The notes under the pieces were generated by a model. It was not told where the DNA came from. It did not search any database and worked only from the letters and a program-made list of their open reading frames with translations. A stretch of DNA of 64,000 nt from an uncultured Cohaesibacter sp. (GTDB lineage: Bacteria; Pseudomonadota; Alphaproteobacteria; Rhizobiales; Cohaesibacteraceae), in assembly GCF_963664735.1 (NCBI RefSeq), contig NZ_OY761553.1:1255303-1319302 (forward strand), in the 5' to 3' direction. A program made the translations under genes and the position numbers. Position 1 is the stretch's first letter. Each line of letters begins with the position of its first letter. This document shows positions 27,950 through 37,162 of this stretch, one piece after another.

Positions 27950-28552
27950 ATGCAAAAACTGCTCACTCTTGGCGCCAGTCTGCTTATCGGCCTTGCCGTT
28001 ACAGTCACCACAGCCAATGCATCAAAATATTTTGATCCAGATACTCGTACCTGGAAAGACGTCAACGGCTATGCTCACGGCGGCAAATCCCCGATTAAAC
28101 GCAAGACCGTTACCTATTCCGGTCCATTCGCGAAATCGGCACAAGGCACGATCGTAATCAATACCAAAGAGCGCCGCCTTTATTATTTAATGGGTGATGG
28201 CAAGGCCATGAAATATGGCATCGGCGTCGGTCGTCCCGGTTTTCAGTGGACAGGCAACCATCGCGTAACCCGCAAGGCTGAATGGCCGGGCTGGACCCCT
28301 CCACCGGCAATGCGCAAGCGTGTTCCAAACCTGCCTGCATATATGGAAGGTGGACCGAACAACCCACTTGGTGCCCGTGCCATGTATATTGGCTCCACAA
28401 TCTATCGCATTCATGGCTCCAACGAGCCTTGGAGCATTGGGCAGGCAGTTTCTTCAGGCTGCATTCGTCTGGCCAACGAGGACGTTATCGATCTTTATGA
28501 ACGCGTAAAGGTTGGTGCTCAGGTCCACGTTATTCAGGCAAACCAGAAATAG
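27950..28552 (+). CDS. L,D-transpeptidase (YkuD/ErfK family)
   Basis: A 200-residue exported enzyme with a signal peptide (MQKLLTLGASLLIGLAVTVT, cleavage after ANA). The YkuD domain spans about residues 65-196: it starts TIVINTKERRLYYL and the catalytic motif is HGSNEPWSIGQAVSSGCIRL with His155 and Cys171. It makes 3-3 peptidoglycan cross-links or attaches envelope proteins in the periplasm. It is monocistronic with a strong terminator. Small YkuD proteins of this type are multicopy in Rhizobiales. Confidence 0.93.
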   Translation: MQKLLTLGASLLIGLAVTVTTANASKYFDPDTRTWKDVNGYAHGGKSPIKRKTVTYSGPFAKSAQGTIVINTKERRLYYLMGDGKAMKYGIGVGRPGFQWTGNHRVTRKAEWPGWTPPPAMRKRVPNLPAYMEGGPNNPLGARAMYIGSTIYRIHGSNEPWSIGQAVSSGCIRLANEDVIDLYERVKVGAQVHVIQANQK

Positions 28553-28574
28553 GCCTGATCTATTTACTGTTTCG

Positions 28575-28605
28575 AAAGCCGGCTCTCATCAAGCCGGCTT
28601 TTTTA
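28575..28605 (+). terminator. Rho-independent terminator after the L,D-transpeptidase gene
   Basis: AAAGCCGGCT and AGCCGGCTTT pair over ten positions, followed by TTTTA. Confidence 0.9.
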
Positions 28606-28653
28606 TTGGCTCTGACAAAGCAGGATGATCGTGCAGAACAGCAGTCTCAAACA

Positions 28654-29010
28654 TCAATCGCGAGAAAGCCCCTGCTGCTCCAGTTCTTTTAGATAACCCG
28701 CCCAAATATCTGCCTTGTTTTCTCCTGATTGTTTGAAATAGTCCCAAGTGAAATAGCCGGAGCTATGACGGTCGGTAAAATGAAGCCGAACGGCATAGTT
28801 TCCAACTGGCTCCACCTTCATGATTTCGACATTACGCTTGCCACCTACCGTCTTCTTTTCGCTGGGATTGTGCCCCTGCACTTCTGCGCTGGGCGAGGTA
28901 ACACGCAGAAACTCTGCGGAGAATTCATAAGCGCTGCCATCGTCAAACGCCACTTTGAGCGCGCTTTTGTCCTTATTCAGGCGTATTTCTGTGGGCCATG
29001 CATTTGCCAT
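28654..29010 (-). CDS. DUF971-family protein (GBBH-like N-terminal domain)
   Basis: About 118 residues matching the DUF971 pattern: TEIRLNKDKSALKVAFDDGS, a middle EIMKVEPVGNYAVRLHFTD and the ending SGYFTWDYF. The domain is also found at the N-terminus of gamma-butyrobetaine hydroxylases and alone near Mrp/ApbC-type genes. The ATG at 29010 follows AAAGGG; a GTG three codons upstream is inside that site and is unlikely. It is divergent from moaA. Mrp is encoded 2.5 kb away, which may be functionally relevant. Confidence 0.85.
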   Translation of the reverse strand: MANAWPTEIRLNKDKSALKVAFDDGSAYEFSAEFLRVTSPSAEVQGHNPSEKKTVGGKRNVEIMKVEPVGNYAVRLHFTDRHSSGYFTWDYFKQSGENKADIWAGYLKELEQQGLSRD

Positions 29011-29270
29011 TTGAGGCACCCTTTTGTCATTTACTAAAATGGATCCCGGTATCTACCAGACTTAGGAGGCGCTTTGGCTTGCGTCAATATGATGAATTCA
29101 TCCCGTTCACGCTGGGCCACACCAATTGTAGAATTTCTCAATTGTATGTGATGCCATTTGAATGTCCGGATTTTCAGTCATTCTTTGATTGACTCCAAAC
29201 GGGGACTTAGTGAAAACTCTGACACGTTAAAGATGGGTATGTCGTTCATAAATTAGTTTTGGAAATTTCT

Positions 29271-30299
29271 ATGCAAATCAGCACATCGAACCACAATCAG
29301 ACTGCGTCCTTGGTCGACCCATTTGGTCGTTCCATCTCCTATTTGCGCCTCTCGGTTACGGATCGTTGTGATTTTCGCTGTGTCTATTGTATGGCCGAGA
29401 ATATGCATTTTCTGCCAAAAGCCGAGATACTAACCCTTGAAGAACTCGATCGCCTTTCAACCCTTTTCATTGAACAGGGCGTGCGGCGGCTCAGACTGAC
29501 CGGTGGAGAGCCTTTGGTGCGCAAAGGCATCATGACCCTCATATCTTCGCTTTCCAGACATCTGGACAGCGGCGCACTCGACGAATTGACCCTGACGACA
29601 AACGGCTCCCAGCTTTCCCGCTTTGCTGCGGATTTGGCATCCGCTGGCGTTCGCCGGATCAACATTTCTCTGGACACGCTCAAGGAGAATCGTTTTCGTT
29701 CAATTACGCGATGGGGACGCTTTGCCCAAGTGCTTGATGGCATTGAATCTGCTCTGTCACATGGCTTGAAAATCAAGCTCAATGTCGTAGCACTCCGTGG
29801 TGTGAACGAAGACGAATATGACGACATGATCCGCTTTTGTCACGAGCGGGGCATGGACCTGACTTTCATCGAGACCATGCCACTGGGCGAGATCGATCAT
29901 GATCGCACAGACATGTATCTGCCTCTTACTGACGTGAAGAAAGCGCTGGAACAAAGCTGGCCCCTTTCGCCCTCAACGCACAAGACCGGCGGCCCGGCCC
30001 GTTATTTCACGGTAAATGAAACCGGCGGACGCATTGGTTTCATCACGCCGCTCAGCCACAATTTTTGTGAGAGCTGTAACCGTGTCAGGATAACTTGCAC
30101 CGGCAAACTCTATATGTGTCTGGGGCAGGAAGATGAAGCGGATCTCAGAAGTGCCTTGCGATCTTCTGAGGCGAATGCCACCCTTTTACGAGCTATACAG
30201 AACGCGATCGCGCGAAAGCCAAAGGGGCATGATTTTGTAATTGACAGAGACCATAATCGTCCGTCTATTGGCAGATATATGTCCGTCACCGGTGGCTAG
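29271..30299 (+). CDS. moaA: GTP 3',8-cyclase (molybdenum cofactor biosynthesis MoaA)
   Basis: A 342-residue radical SAM enzyme that starts molybdopterin synthesis from GTP. The N-terminal radical SAM cluster motif is CDFRCVYC (Cys33, Cys37, Cys40) and the C-terminal second cluster is [20 protein letters not shown]. The [11 protein letters not shown] loop is also typical. The C-terminal tail has [11 protein letters not shown], close to the expected Gly-Gly end. The ATG at 29271 is preferred to a TTG four codons upstream. The moco genes mobA and mobB lie 2.6 kb downstream. Confidence 0.95.
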   Translation: MQISTSNHNQTASLVDPFGRSISYLRLSVTDRCDFRCVYCMAENMHFLPKAEILTLEELDRLSTLFIEQGVRRLRLTGGEPLVRKGIMTLISSLSRHLDSGALDELTLTTNGSQLSRFAADLASAGVRRINISLDTLKENRFRSITRWGRFAQVLDGIESALSHGLKIKLNVVALRGVNEDEYDDMIRFCHERGMDLTFIETMPLGEIDHDRTDMYLPLTDVKKALEQSWPLSPSTHKTGGPARYFTVNETGGRIGFITPLSHNFCESCNRVRITCTGKLYMCLGQEDEADLRSALRSSEANATLLRAIQNAIARKPKGHDFVIDRDHNRPSIGRYMSVTGG

Positions 30300-30363
30300 A
30301 TGTTGGCGAGAGCTTTTTTGCGCACCTAACCGCTAACCGGTATCCTTCTAAAAGGTCTTTTTT

Positions 30364-31368
30364 ATGGCTCTCAGTCCTAACGGCAAATCAGCTGGCCGCG
30401 ATAATGTGTCCCCTTCTGCTGACAAGGGAAACCTTTATGGCATCATGGTCATGCAGATTTCGGTCTTTAGCTTTGGCACCAACGACGTGTTCAACAAGCT
30501 CGTGGGCGATGGTCTCGCAACTGGACAAATGATTTTCTTTCGCGGAATTTGCGCAACCGTGCTGGTTTTGCTGCTCTGCGTAATGTTGCGGCAATTGAAA
30601 TATCTCAATCAGAGCCTTAACCCCATCCTGCTCGTCAGGGGCATGTGCGAAACCCTCTCGGCGATTGGTTGTCTGATGGCGATCAAATATCTGCCTTTTG
30701 CCAATGTCTATGCAATTCTGCAAGCCATTCCATTGGCGACCACTGCAGCAGCGGCCTTACTTCTTGGAGAACAGGTTGGTCCGCGCAGGTGGATCGCCGT
30801 TCTCATCGGGTTTGTGGGTGTTTTGGCGATTGTGCGACCGGGTCTCGATGGCTTCAACTTCTATTCCCTGTTCGCGGTTGCTGCGGTTATCTTCGCGGCG
30901 GCAAGAGACCTTGTGACACGCAAGATCCGGTCAGACATTTCCCTGTGGGTCGTTACGCTCACGACGATGGTCGTTTCTACCATTGGCGGCGGCATTCTCT
31001 CACTGGTGCAAGTCTCGGTTACCGGGGATCAAGGTTGGTTGCCCCTATCCTCTCAGAATCTCCTGTTCCTGGCTGGCGCAGCGCTGTTTCTCACCCTCGG
31101 ACAATTTTATGTTTCCATTGCCATGCAAAATGGTGAAGTGTCCGTCGTCTCCTCCTTCCGTTATGTCTCCATGCCGATCGCGCTGATCTATGGATATTTA
31201 ATCTGGCATGAGGTTCCGGACATGCTAACCTGGTTCGGCATTTTTCTCATTCTGGTGTCTGGCATCTACACGATTTACAGAGAGCGCAAAGTCGCACTGT
31301 TGCAAAAGCAGGGTAAAAGAGACGGAGACCCGACAGAATTACCAGCGGCACGCACCGGTTTTGAATGA
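30364..31368 (+). CDS. DMT-superfamily (EamA) transporter
   Basis: A 334-residue membrane protein with about ten predicted helices in two EamA repeats. The first repeat includes FSFGTNDVFNKLVGDGLATG and FANVYAILQAIPLATTAAAA; the second includes VVSSFRYVSMPIALIYGYL. Substrate unknown; relatives export amino acids or metabolites. It lies 64 bases after moaA on the same strand and may be cotranscribed with it. Followed by a strong bidirectional terminator. Confidence 0.9.
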   Translation: MALSPNGKSAGRDNVSPSADKGNLYGIMVMQISVFSFGTNDVFNKLVGDGLATGQMIFFRGICATVLVLLLCVMLRQLKYLNQSLNPILLVRGMCETLSAIGCLMAIKYLPFANVYAILQAIPLATTAAAALLLGEQVGPRRWIAVLIGFVGVLAIVRPGLDGFNFYSLFAVAAVIFAAARDLVTRKIRSDISLWVVTLTTMVVSTIGGGILSLVQVSVTGDQGWLPLSSQNLLFLAGAALFLTLGQFYVSIAMQNGEVSVVSSFRYVSMPIALIYGYLIWHEVPDMLTWFGIFLILVSGIYTIYRERKVALLQKQGKRDGDPTELPAARTGFE

Positions 31369-31426
31369 GTGGACTGGTTTGGCGAAGTCGCCTAACCGCT
31401 GAAGACACATCTAGACAAGATCAATT

Positions 31427-31469
31427 TAAAAAGCTCTCCCCTCTTATGCCGGAAGGGAGAGCTTTTTAT
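31427..31469. terminator. Bidirectional rho-independent terminator between the EamA gene and mrp
   Basis: AAAAAGCTCTCCC and GGGAGAGCTTTTT form a long stem around a 14-base loop, with A and T runs on both flanks, so it can stop both convergent genes. Confidence 0.9.
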
Positions 31470-32623
31470 CATTCCATAACAATGGATGGAGCAGATCTTG
31501 ATACACTGGCTATATTTTGCATCATAGCATGGGCGATCTGCAGATATATTGCCGTATGATCACTCTCAGGCTCGGAAACGACAATAGGGTCGCCCGCGTC
31601 GGAACCCTCACGAATATCCATATGCAGCGGAATTTCGCCAATGAACGGAATGCCGATTTCGGCTGCGGTTTCGCGCGCTCCACCATGGCCAAAGATATCG
31701 TGACGAGAGCCGCATGTCGGACAAGTGAAGTAGCTCATATTTTCCACCAATCCGAGGATGGGTATCTCGACTTTGCGGAACATCGCAATGCCCTTGCGTG
31801 CATCAATAAGGGCCAAATCCTGCGGGGTGGAAACGATAACCGAGCCTGTCAGCGGCACTTGCTGGGCCATTGTCAGCTGAATGTCGCCGGTTCCCGGAGG
31901 CATGTCGACCACCAAAACATCCAGTTCCCCTTCTACATCCCAGTTCACATCACGGATCATCTGAGTGAGGGCAGAAACAGCCATGGGGCCACGCCACACC
32001 ATTGGCGTATCAGGGTCGACCAGCAATCCGATGGACATGGCCATCAGCCCGTAAGCCTTGATCGGGTTCATGCGTCGTGAATTGGCAACTGCTGTTGGCC
32101 GTTCTGTGATTTTGAGCAGACGCGGAATGGATGGGCCATAAACGTCGGCGTCCAGAATACCGACTTTCAAACCATTGGCCTGAAGTGCCAGAGCCAGATT
32201 GACCGCAGTGGTTGATTTACCGACGCCGCCTTTGGCTGAGGACACAGCAATGATCTGCTTGACCCCGGAGATTTCAATCTGGCTTGGCCCTTTGGCGTGA
32301 GGTTGATTGGTTTTTGTAGGCTGGCTTTGTGGAGCAGCCCCTTTTGGGGCCGCTGCAGGAGGCTCCTGCTGCGAAGCCGGTTGCTTCTCAGCGGTTAAGA
32401 CCACCATGGCCTTCTCGACACCTTCCAGAGAAAGTACGACATCTTCAGCCTGTTCCCGCAATTGCTCAAATGACTGCGCCTTTTCTGCAGGCACAGAGAT
32501 GGAAAATACCACCGAGCTGTCTTTGACGATGATATCTGAAACCATTCCCGCCGAGACAATGTCCTTCTCTTCAGGGCTTGGCTTCAATCCTCTCAGAACT
32601 TGCAAAATCTTTTCTTCAGTCAA
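31469..32623 (-). CDS. apbC: Mrp/ApbC/NBP35-type iron-sulfur cluster carrier ATPase
   Basis: About 384 residues. An N-terminal MIP18-like domain (ILQVLRGLKPSPEEKDIVSA) is followed by a Pro/Ala/Gln-rich linker and a P-loop domain with the deviant Walker A SSAKGGVGKSTTAVNLALAL and the CxxC cluster-binding pair FTCPTCGSRHDIFGHGG. It carries or inserts Fe-S clusters in the cytoplasm. The start is uncertain because the frame has no good ATG: candidates are TTG at 32683, GTG at 32653 and TTG at 32623. The last follows GAG by six bases and gives LTEEKILQVL, which matches the family start best. An out-of-frame ATG lies nearby. Confidence 0.88.
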   Translation of the reverse strand: MTEEKILQVLRGLKPSPEEKDIVSAGMVSDIIVKDSSVVFSISVPAEKAQSFEQLREQAEDVVLSLEGVEKAMVVLTAEKQPASQQEPPAAAPKGAAPQSQPTKTNQPHAKGPSQIEISGVKQIIAVSSAKGGVGKSTTAVNLALALQANGLKVGILDADVYGPSIPRLLKITERPTAVANSRRMNPIKAYGLMAMSIGLLVDPDTPMVWRGPMAVSALTQMIRDVNWDVEGELDVLVVDMPPGTGDIQLTMAQQVPLTGSVIVSTPQDLALIDARKGIAMFRKVEIPILGLVENMSYFTCPTCGSRHDIFGHGGARETAAEIGIPFIGEIPLHMDIREGSDAGDPIVVSEPESDHTAIYLQIAHAMMQNIASVSRSAPSIVME

Positions 32624-32901
32624 AGATTGCTCATTTTTATTTTTCCAAAACACAACGCACCATTTCACTTGGTTTGAAATCAATCATATGTCTAATAGCT
32701 GTAACTCTTTGCGCTTCACGTCAAGAGCAAAGCCATCAAGCTGTGCGAATTAGTCGCCATCGCCTTTGAACTTGTAAACTGGCAATGCAGCTGAGCAAAT
32801 TGACAAAATTCAGTTTATAGTTGCTCTTCTTCACGTCACTCACATAAAATTGCTCACGATAATTTTCATCAATCTGACAGGAAACAGGAATTCATAGTGC
32901 G

Positions 32902-33564
32902 ATGCCCAGTTCTACGCCAAAGATGCCGACGGTATTAGCAGTCGTTCTTGCTGGCGGGCGCTCACAACGCATGAAAGGCGTCAAGAAATCACAGATCAAC
33001 CTTGCAGGCATGCGATTGATCGAGCATTGCGTATCACGGCTCAGTCAACAAAACGATGACCTTGTCATAAGTGCAAATGAGGACGTGGGAACGATTCCGG
33101 CAGCTCTTGCAATTTTTCCAGACACAGTGGAAGGCTTTGCCGGGCCACTGGCGGGAATTCTGGCCGCCATGCGTTGGGCACAAGCGCGAAACAAATATGA
33201 CTATGTTGTCAGCGTTGCAGTGGATACGCCTTTCTTTCCTGATGACCTGCTGCAACAGTTTCTCGCCATAAGCTTAGGCAATGGGTCACGCCCCGTCATC
33301 GCCAGATCTGCTCATCGCATTCACCCCACATTCGGCCTCTGGTCAGTCGCTCTGGCGGATGCGTTGGAAGATTTTCTTTTGGCAGGTGAGCGGAAAATGC
33401 TTGTGTGGGCGGATCGATGTCATAGCATTTACGCAGACTTTCAACTAATTACAATGAATGGACAATCCATTGATCCCTTCTTTAACATCAACTTCCCGGA
33501 AGATATCCAGAGAGCTGAAGAGCTGTCTCGGTTGCTTATAAAGGTGGACAAACAAGATGTCTGA
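32902..33564 (+). CDS. mobA: Molybdenum cofactor guanylyltransferase
   Basis: A 220-residue nucleotidyltransferase that attaches GMP to molybdopterin, giving the guanine dinucleotide cofactor. The N-terminal signature is LAVVLAGGRSQRMKG, with VSVAVDTPFFPDDLL carrying the metal-binding Asp. The start at 32902 fits the usual length. Its end overlaps mobB by eight bases. Confidence 0.92.
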   Translation: MPSSTPKMPTVLAVVLAGGRSQRMKGVKKSQINLAGMRLIEHCVSRLSQQNDDLVISANEDVGTIPAALAIFPDTVEGFAGPLAGILAAMRWAQARNKYDYVVSVAVDTPFFPDDLLQQFLAISLGNGSRPVIARSAHRIHPTFGLWSVALADALEDFLLAGERKMLVWADRCHSIYADFQLITMNGQSIDPFFNINFPEDIQRAEELSRLLIKVDKQDV

Positions 33565-34123
33565 CCAAAACGCGTCAACACTCTCCAGCGACAATGGGCT
33601 TGAAACACACGGCCATAAAGTGTTCGGCGTCACAGGCTGGAAGAACTCCGGTAAAACGACGCTCGTGACGCGGCTTATCAAGACACTGACGGATCGAGGA
33701 TACCGTATTTCTTCGGTAAAACACGCCCATCACCAATGTGATATCGACAAAGAAGGAACTGACAGCTTTCGCCATCGAGAAGCAGGTTCTGGCGAGGTTG
33801 CCTTGGTTGCTGCAGGCACTCGCTGGGCCATCATGCATGAATGCAGGAACGAAGAGGAGCCTCGGCTTAGTGATATTCTGGCGCGGCTTGCCCCTTGCGA
33901 TCTGGTGATGGTGGAAGGTTTCAAACGCGAACCCTTCCCCAAAATCGAGGTCCGCAGAGCAGATGCTAAAAACACCGAACCTCTTGCCGTGACGGATCAT
34001 CATATAGAGGCTGTGGCAAGCGAAGACCCCGACAGTTTGGATCTACCGCCAAACCTCAAACAGTTTCAGCTTGATGATGTCGAATTGATCGCAGACTTTG
34101 TTATCAACACCATGGATCTTTAG
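33557..34123 (+). CDS. mobB: Molybdopterin-guanine dinucleotide biosynthesis adaptor MobB
   Basis: A 188-residue GTP-binding protein that assists MobA. The P-loop GVTGWKNSGKTTLVTRL is near residue 27, and SVKHAHHQCDIDKEGTDSFR matches the family. The start overlaps the mobA end, showing coupling. The C-terminal part is ordinary for the family. Confidence 0.93.
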   Translation: MSDQNASTLSSDNGLETHGHKVFGVTGWKNSGKTTLVTRLIKTLTDRGYRISSVKHAHHQCDIDKEGTDSFRHREAGSGEVALVAAGTRWAIMHECRNEEEPRLSDILARLAPCDLVMVEGFKREPFPKIEVRRADAKNTEPLAVTDHHIEAVASEDPDSLDLPPNLKQFQLDDVELIADFVINTMDL

Positions 34124-34354
34124 AATTGTCGCAAAAACGACATTTTGCAAACCGACCGGCAAATCCACGACATTTATTGCAGCGCATCGGCAAAATGCTA
34201 CTTTCGTTCCGCAATTGATGTTTTTGTTAGCAAATTTTCGTTGTGAAATCTTGACGAATGATCAAAGACTTACCCCAGCATGGCCGAGGACTGAGCTTCA
34301 TCCGTAGCCCCGGTCATCTTACCCATTCATTTGATCTCAAACGGGACAGGTTTC

Positions 34355-35131
34355 ATGAAACTCACTTCAAAAATCGCAATCGCGGCAACCGCTCTTCTCG
34401 TTGCTTGCGGTAGTGCATCTGCTGGCGAGAAAGTTCGTATCGGCATTGATGGCGCTTACCCTCCGTTCAACCAGCTATCTGCTGCTGGTGAACTCTCCGG
34501 CTTCGATGTTGACATTTCCAACGCCCTTTGCGACGAAATGAAAGCCGACTGCGAATTTGTTATTCAGGACTGGGACGGCATGATTCCGGCGCTTATTGCT
34601 GGTAAAATCGACGCCGTTGTTGCTTCCATGTCGATCACTCCGGATCGTCTTAAGAAAGTCGACTTTTCTAAAAAATACTACAACACCCCTCCAGGAATCG
34701 CAGTTCTCAAGGACAGCAAGCTTGAAGGCAAGAATGTTGAGGAGCTCAAGGGTCTGACCATTGGCGCCCAGGTTTCGACGACACATTCTGATTATGCAGA
34801 AAAGAAAATCCCGGACATCGACCTACGCCTCTATCCAACACCGGATGAATATAAAATGGATCTCGAATCCGGTCGCGTGGATGCCGTTATCGATGACAGC
34901 GTTGTCCTTTCAGAATGGGTCAAATCAGAAGCAGGCGCATGCTGCAAAATGCTGATGCAGTTGAAACCTGTTCCAGAAATCAACGGAGAAGGCGCAGGCA
35001 TCGCAGTGAAGAAGGGTAACACCGAATTGGCCGACAAATTCACGGCAGCTATTGCGGCTATTCGTGAGAACGGTAAGTATATGGAAATCAACAATAAATA
35101 TTTTGATTTCGATGTATACGGTGGCGATTGA
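34355..35131 (+). CDS. Amino acid ABC transporter substrate-binding protein (HisJ/ArgT-like), copy 1
   Basis: A 258-residue family 3 solute-binding protein. After the signal peptide come VRIGIDGAYPPFNQLSAAGE, DGMIPALIAGKIDAVVASMS and the end NKYFDFDVYGGD, which closely resembles HisJ/ArgT, so the ligand is likely a basic amino acid. The signal segment contains LVAC, which fits a lipobox, so a lipoprotein is possible. The ATG at 34355 is chosen over a TTG at 34331. A second paralogue follows, then two permeases. No ATPase is encoded nearby. Confidence 0.92.
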   Translation: MKLTSKIAIAATALLVACGSASAGEKVRIGIDGAYPPFNQLSAAGELSGFDVDISNALCDEMKADCEFVIQDWDGMIPALIAGKIDAVVASMSITPDRLKKVDFSKKYYNTPPGIAVLKDSKLEGKNVEELKGLTIGAQVSTTHSDYAEKKIPDIDLRLYPTPDEYKMDLESGRVDAVIDDSVVLSEWVKSEAGACCKMLMQLKPVPEINGEGAGIAVKKGNTELADKFTAAIAAIRENGKYMEINNKYFDFDVYGGD

Positions 35132-35590
35132 TCAATCGCGTTTGATTGCCGGGCTTCAATTTGCCCGGCAATTTGCCATCAAGACGCAATCAATCATGCA
35201 ATTTTACGCTTTCCTCTCCCCTAAGCAACTCTCCCACTCGTGAAAATTGCCCAATTTTTGAACTAAACTGCAACCTGAAATTACTTTTCAACCGTTTCCA
35301 CTTTGAAATGCTTGCACAGAACTGGCTTACAAGAGAAATTTTCTGTCTTATTAAAATAATATTATAATATTTTATTTCGCAATCGTCTAAAATTTGGGCA
35401 AAATTGCTTCCTGAATAGAATTTAGGAGGATTGTCTGTTGTCAAATCCGGCAAAATAGTGGGAATATGCAACCCAAGCGGCAACTTTCCGCCCAATCCAG
35501 AGAGGCCTAATCATAGGCTCGATATTGTATGACCCTTAGGGAAGTCTTCCGAAGGTCAGATTCTATACAATATACATGAGGGAATTTATA
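35132..35590. other. Intergenic region between the two binding protein genes, with a hairpin
   Basis: About 460 bases, very AT-rich in the middle. A hairpin TTGCCGGGC/GCCCGGCAA (35146-35171) follows the first gene. No T-run follows it. No ORF of interest was found. The promoter of the second binding protein is probably within 35300-35570. Confidence 0.5.
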
Positions 35591-36388
35591 ATGCGTCTTT
35601 TCAATAAACTTGCCATTGCAGCAACCGCATTGATGATGGTTGCCGGTGGCGCACAGGCTGCAGACAAGCTTCTGATCGGTACAGAGGGTGCTTATCCTCC
35701 GTTCAACGAATTGACCGCTGATGGCAAACTGATCGGTTTCGACATCGACATGGCAAACGCGCTTTGCGACGAAATGAAGGTCGAGTGCGAATTTGTTGTT
35801 CAGGATTGGGACGGCATGATCCCAGCCCTTATTGCAGGCAAATTCGATGCCGTGATTGCCTCCATGTCCATTACGCCAGATCGTCTGAAAAAAGTAGATT
35901 TCTCCAAGAAATACTATAACACCCCGGGCGCTCTGGCTGTTCCAAAAGACTCCAAGCTGGCTAAAATTTCTCCAGACGATCTGCCCGGTGCAATCGCAGA
36001 GCTCAAAGGGCTGACTATTGGTGCGCAGTCTTCTACGACCCACTCCAACTTTGCAGAACAGAAACTCAAGGATGTTGAGTTGAAGCTTTACCCAACTTCT
36101 GACGAATACAAGCTCGACCTTGAAGCCGGTCGTCTTGATGGCGTCACCGACGACGTTGTGGTTCTGGACGAATGGGTAAAATCTGAAAACGGTTCTTGCT
36201 GCAAGATCCAGGGCACCTTCCCTGCCATTCCGGAAATTTATGGCCAGGGCGCAGGCATTGCAGTGCGCAAGGGCGAAACCGACCTTGCTGACAAATTCTC
36301 TGCTGCCATCAAAGCAATCCGTGCCAATGGCAAGTATAAAGAAATCAACGACAAGTATTTTGATTTTGACGTCTATGGTGGCGAATAA
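35591..36388 (+). CDS. Amino acid ABC transporter substrate-binding protein (HisJ/ArgT-like), copy 2
   Basis: A 265-residue paralogue of the preceding gene, with long shared stretches such as FVVQDWDGMIPALIAGKFDA and VDFSKKYYNTPGALAVPKDS. The signal peptide ends GGAQAAD, a normal Sec site with no lipobox Cys, unlike copy 1. It has an extra insertion near residues 125-135 (AKISPDDLPGAIAELKG) compared with copy 1. The ATG at 35591 follows GAGGGA at good spacing. The C-terminus is DKYFDFDVYGGE. The permeases follow after a hairpin that probably lowers their expression relative to this protein. Confidence 0.93.
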   Translation: MRLFNKLAIAATALMMVAGGAQAADKLLIGTEGAYPPFNELTADGKLIGFDIDMANALCDEMKVECEFVVQDWDGMIPALIAGKFDAVIASMSITPDRLKKVDFSKKYYNTPGALAVPKDSKLAKISPDDLPGAIAELKGLTIGAQSSTTHSNFAEQKLKDVELKLYPTSDEYKLDLEAGRLDGVTDDVVVLDEWVKSENGSCCKIQGTFPAIPEIYGQGAGIAVRKGETDLADKFSAAIKAIRANGKYKEINDKYFDFDVYGGE

Positions 36389-36405
36389 TCAATACGGTAA
36401 ATCCA

Positions 36406-36430
36406 AGCCCGGCAGCATCCCTGCCGGGCT
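36406..36430 (+). promoter_or_regulatory. Intercistronic hairpin between binding protein and permease genes
   Basis: AGCCCGGCAG and CTGCCGGGCT pair perfectly around a CATCC loop. Only a short T-containing stretch follows (CTTCATTT). In transport operons such hairpins stabilise the binding protein mRNA or attenuate the permeases. Confidence 0.65.
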
Positions 36431-36454
36431 CTTCATTTAAGCTGGCAGCAAATT

Positions 36455-37162
36455 ATGGATTATCTGACACTCCTTTCTTTCGGAGCCACAGGATGGGGCG
36501 ACGAGATCGCTCATGGCGTTCTCTATACTGTTTCCCTAGGCGTATGTACTTTGCCGGTGGGGTTGTTCATGGGGTTTTTCCTCGCTCTGGGCATCAACTC
36601 CAAAGAACCAAGCATTCAGAGAGCCGCAAAACTCTTCACAATCATTTTCCGCGGCCTACCTGAACTTCTTACGCTGTTTATTGTTTATTATGGCGGTCAG
36701 ATTCTTCTTAATCTGCTTTTTCAGAAAGTGTTGGGCACCAGCATTGAGGTTAATTCCTTCTTCGCCGGTATGGTCGCATTGGCCTTTGTCTTCTCTTCTT
36801 ACGCCAGCGAAGTTTTTCTATCGGCCTTCAAGGGCATACCGCAGGGACAATATGAAGGCGCTTTCGCGTTGGGCTTGCCGTGGTTAAAAACCATGCGTCT
36901 GGTCATTGTGCCTCAGTTGATCAAACTAGCCCTGCCCGGCCTGTCGAACCTCTGGCTCATCCTGTTGAAAGATACCTCGCTGGTATCGGTCATTGGCCTT
37001 ACAGACACCATGCACGCCACCGGGCTTGCAGCGCGCAATACAAAGGAAGCCTTCTTCTTCTTTGCGCTCGCCTGCGTGGTCTATCTGGTCCTTACCTTCA
37101 TCTCCTCAGTTGCGCTTGAGGCCATCGAAAAACGCGGTCGTCGCGGGGAGCTGAAATCATGA
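36455..37162 (+). CDS. Amino acid ABC transporter permease (HisQ-like)
   Basis: A 235-residue inner membrane permease with about five helices. The polar amino acid permease signature is RGLPELLTLFIVYYGGQI and the EAA-type loop is EGAFALGLPWLKTMRLVIVPQ. It forms a heterodimer with the next gene product. Its stop overlaps the next start (ATGA). Confidence 0.93.
   Translation: MDYLTLLSFGATGWGDEIAHGVLYTVSLGVCTLPVGLFMGFFLALGINSKEPSIQRAAKLFTIIFRGLPELLTLFIVYYGGQILLNLLFQKVLGTSIEVNSFFAGMVALAFVFSSYASEVFLSAFKGIPQGQYEGAFALGLPWLKTMRLVIVPQLIKLALPGLSNLWLILLKDTSLVSVIGLTDTMHATGLAARNTKEAFFFFALACVVYLVLTFISSVALEAIEKRGRRGELKS

Noticed and set aside
34127-34147. Terminator after mobB
   Set aside because: TGTCG/CGACA gives only a five-pair stem with a short T-run; too weak to call.
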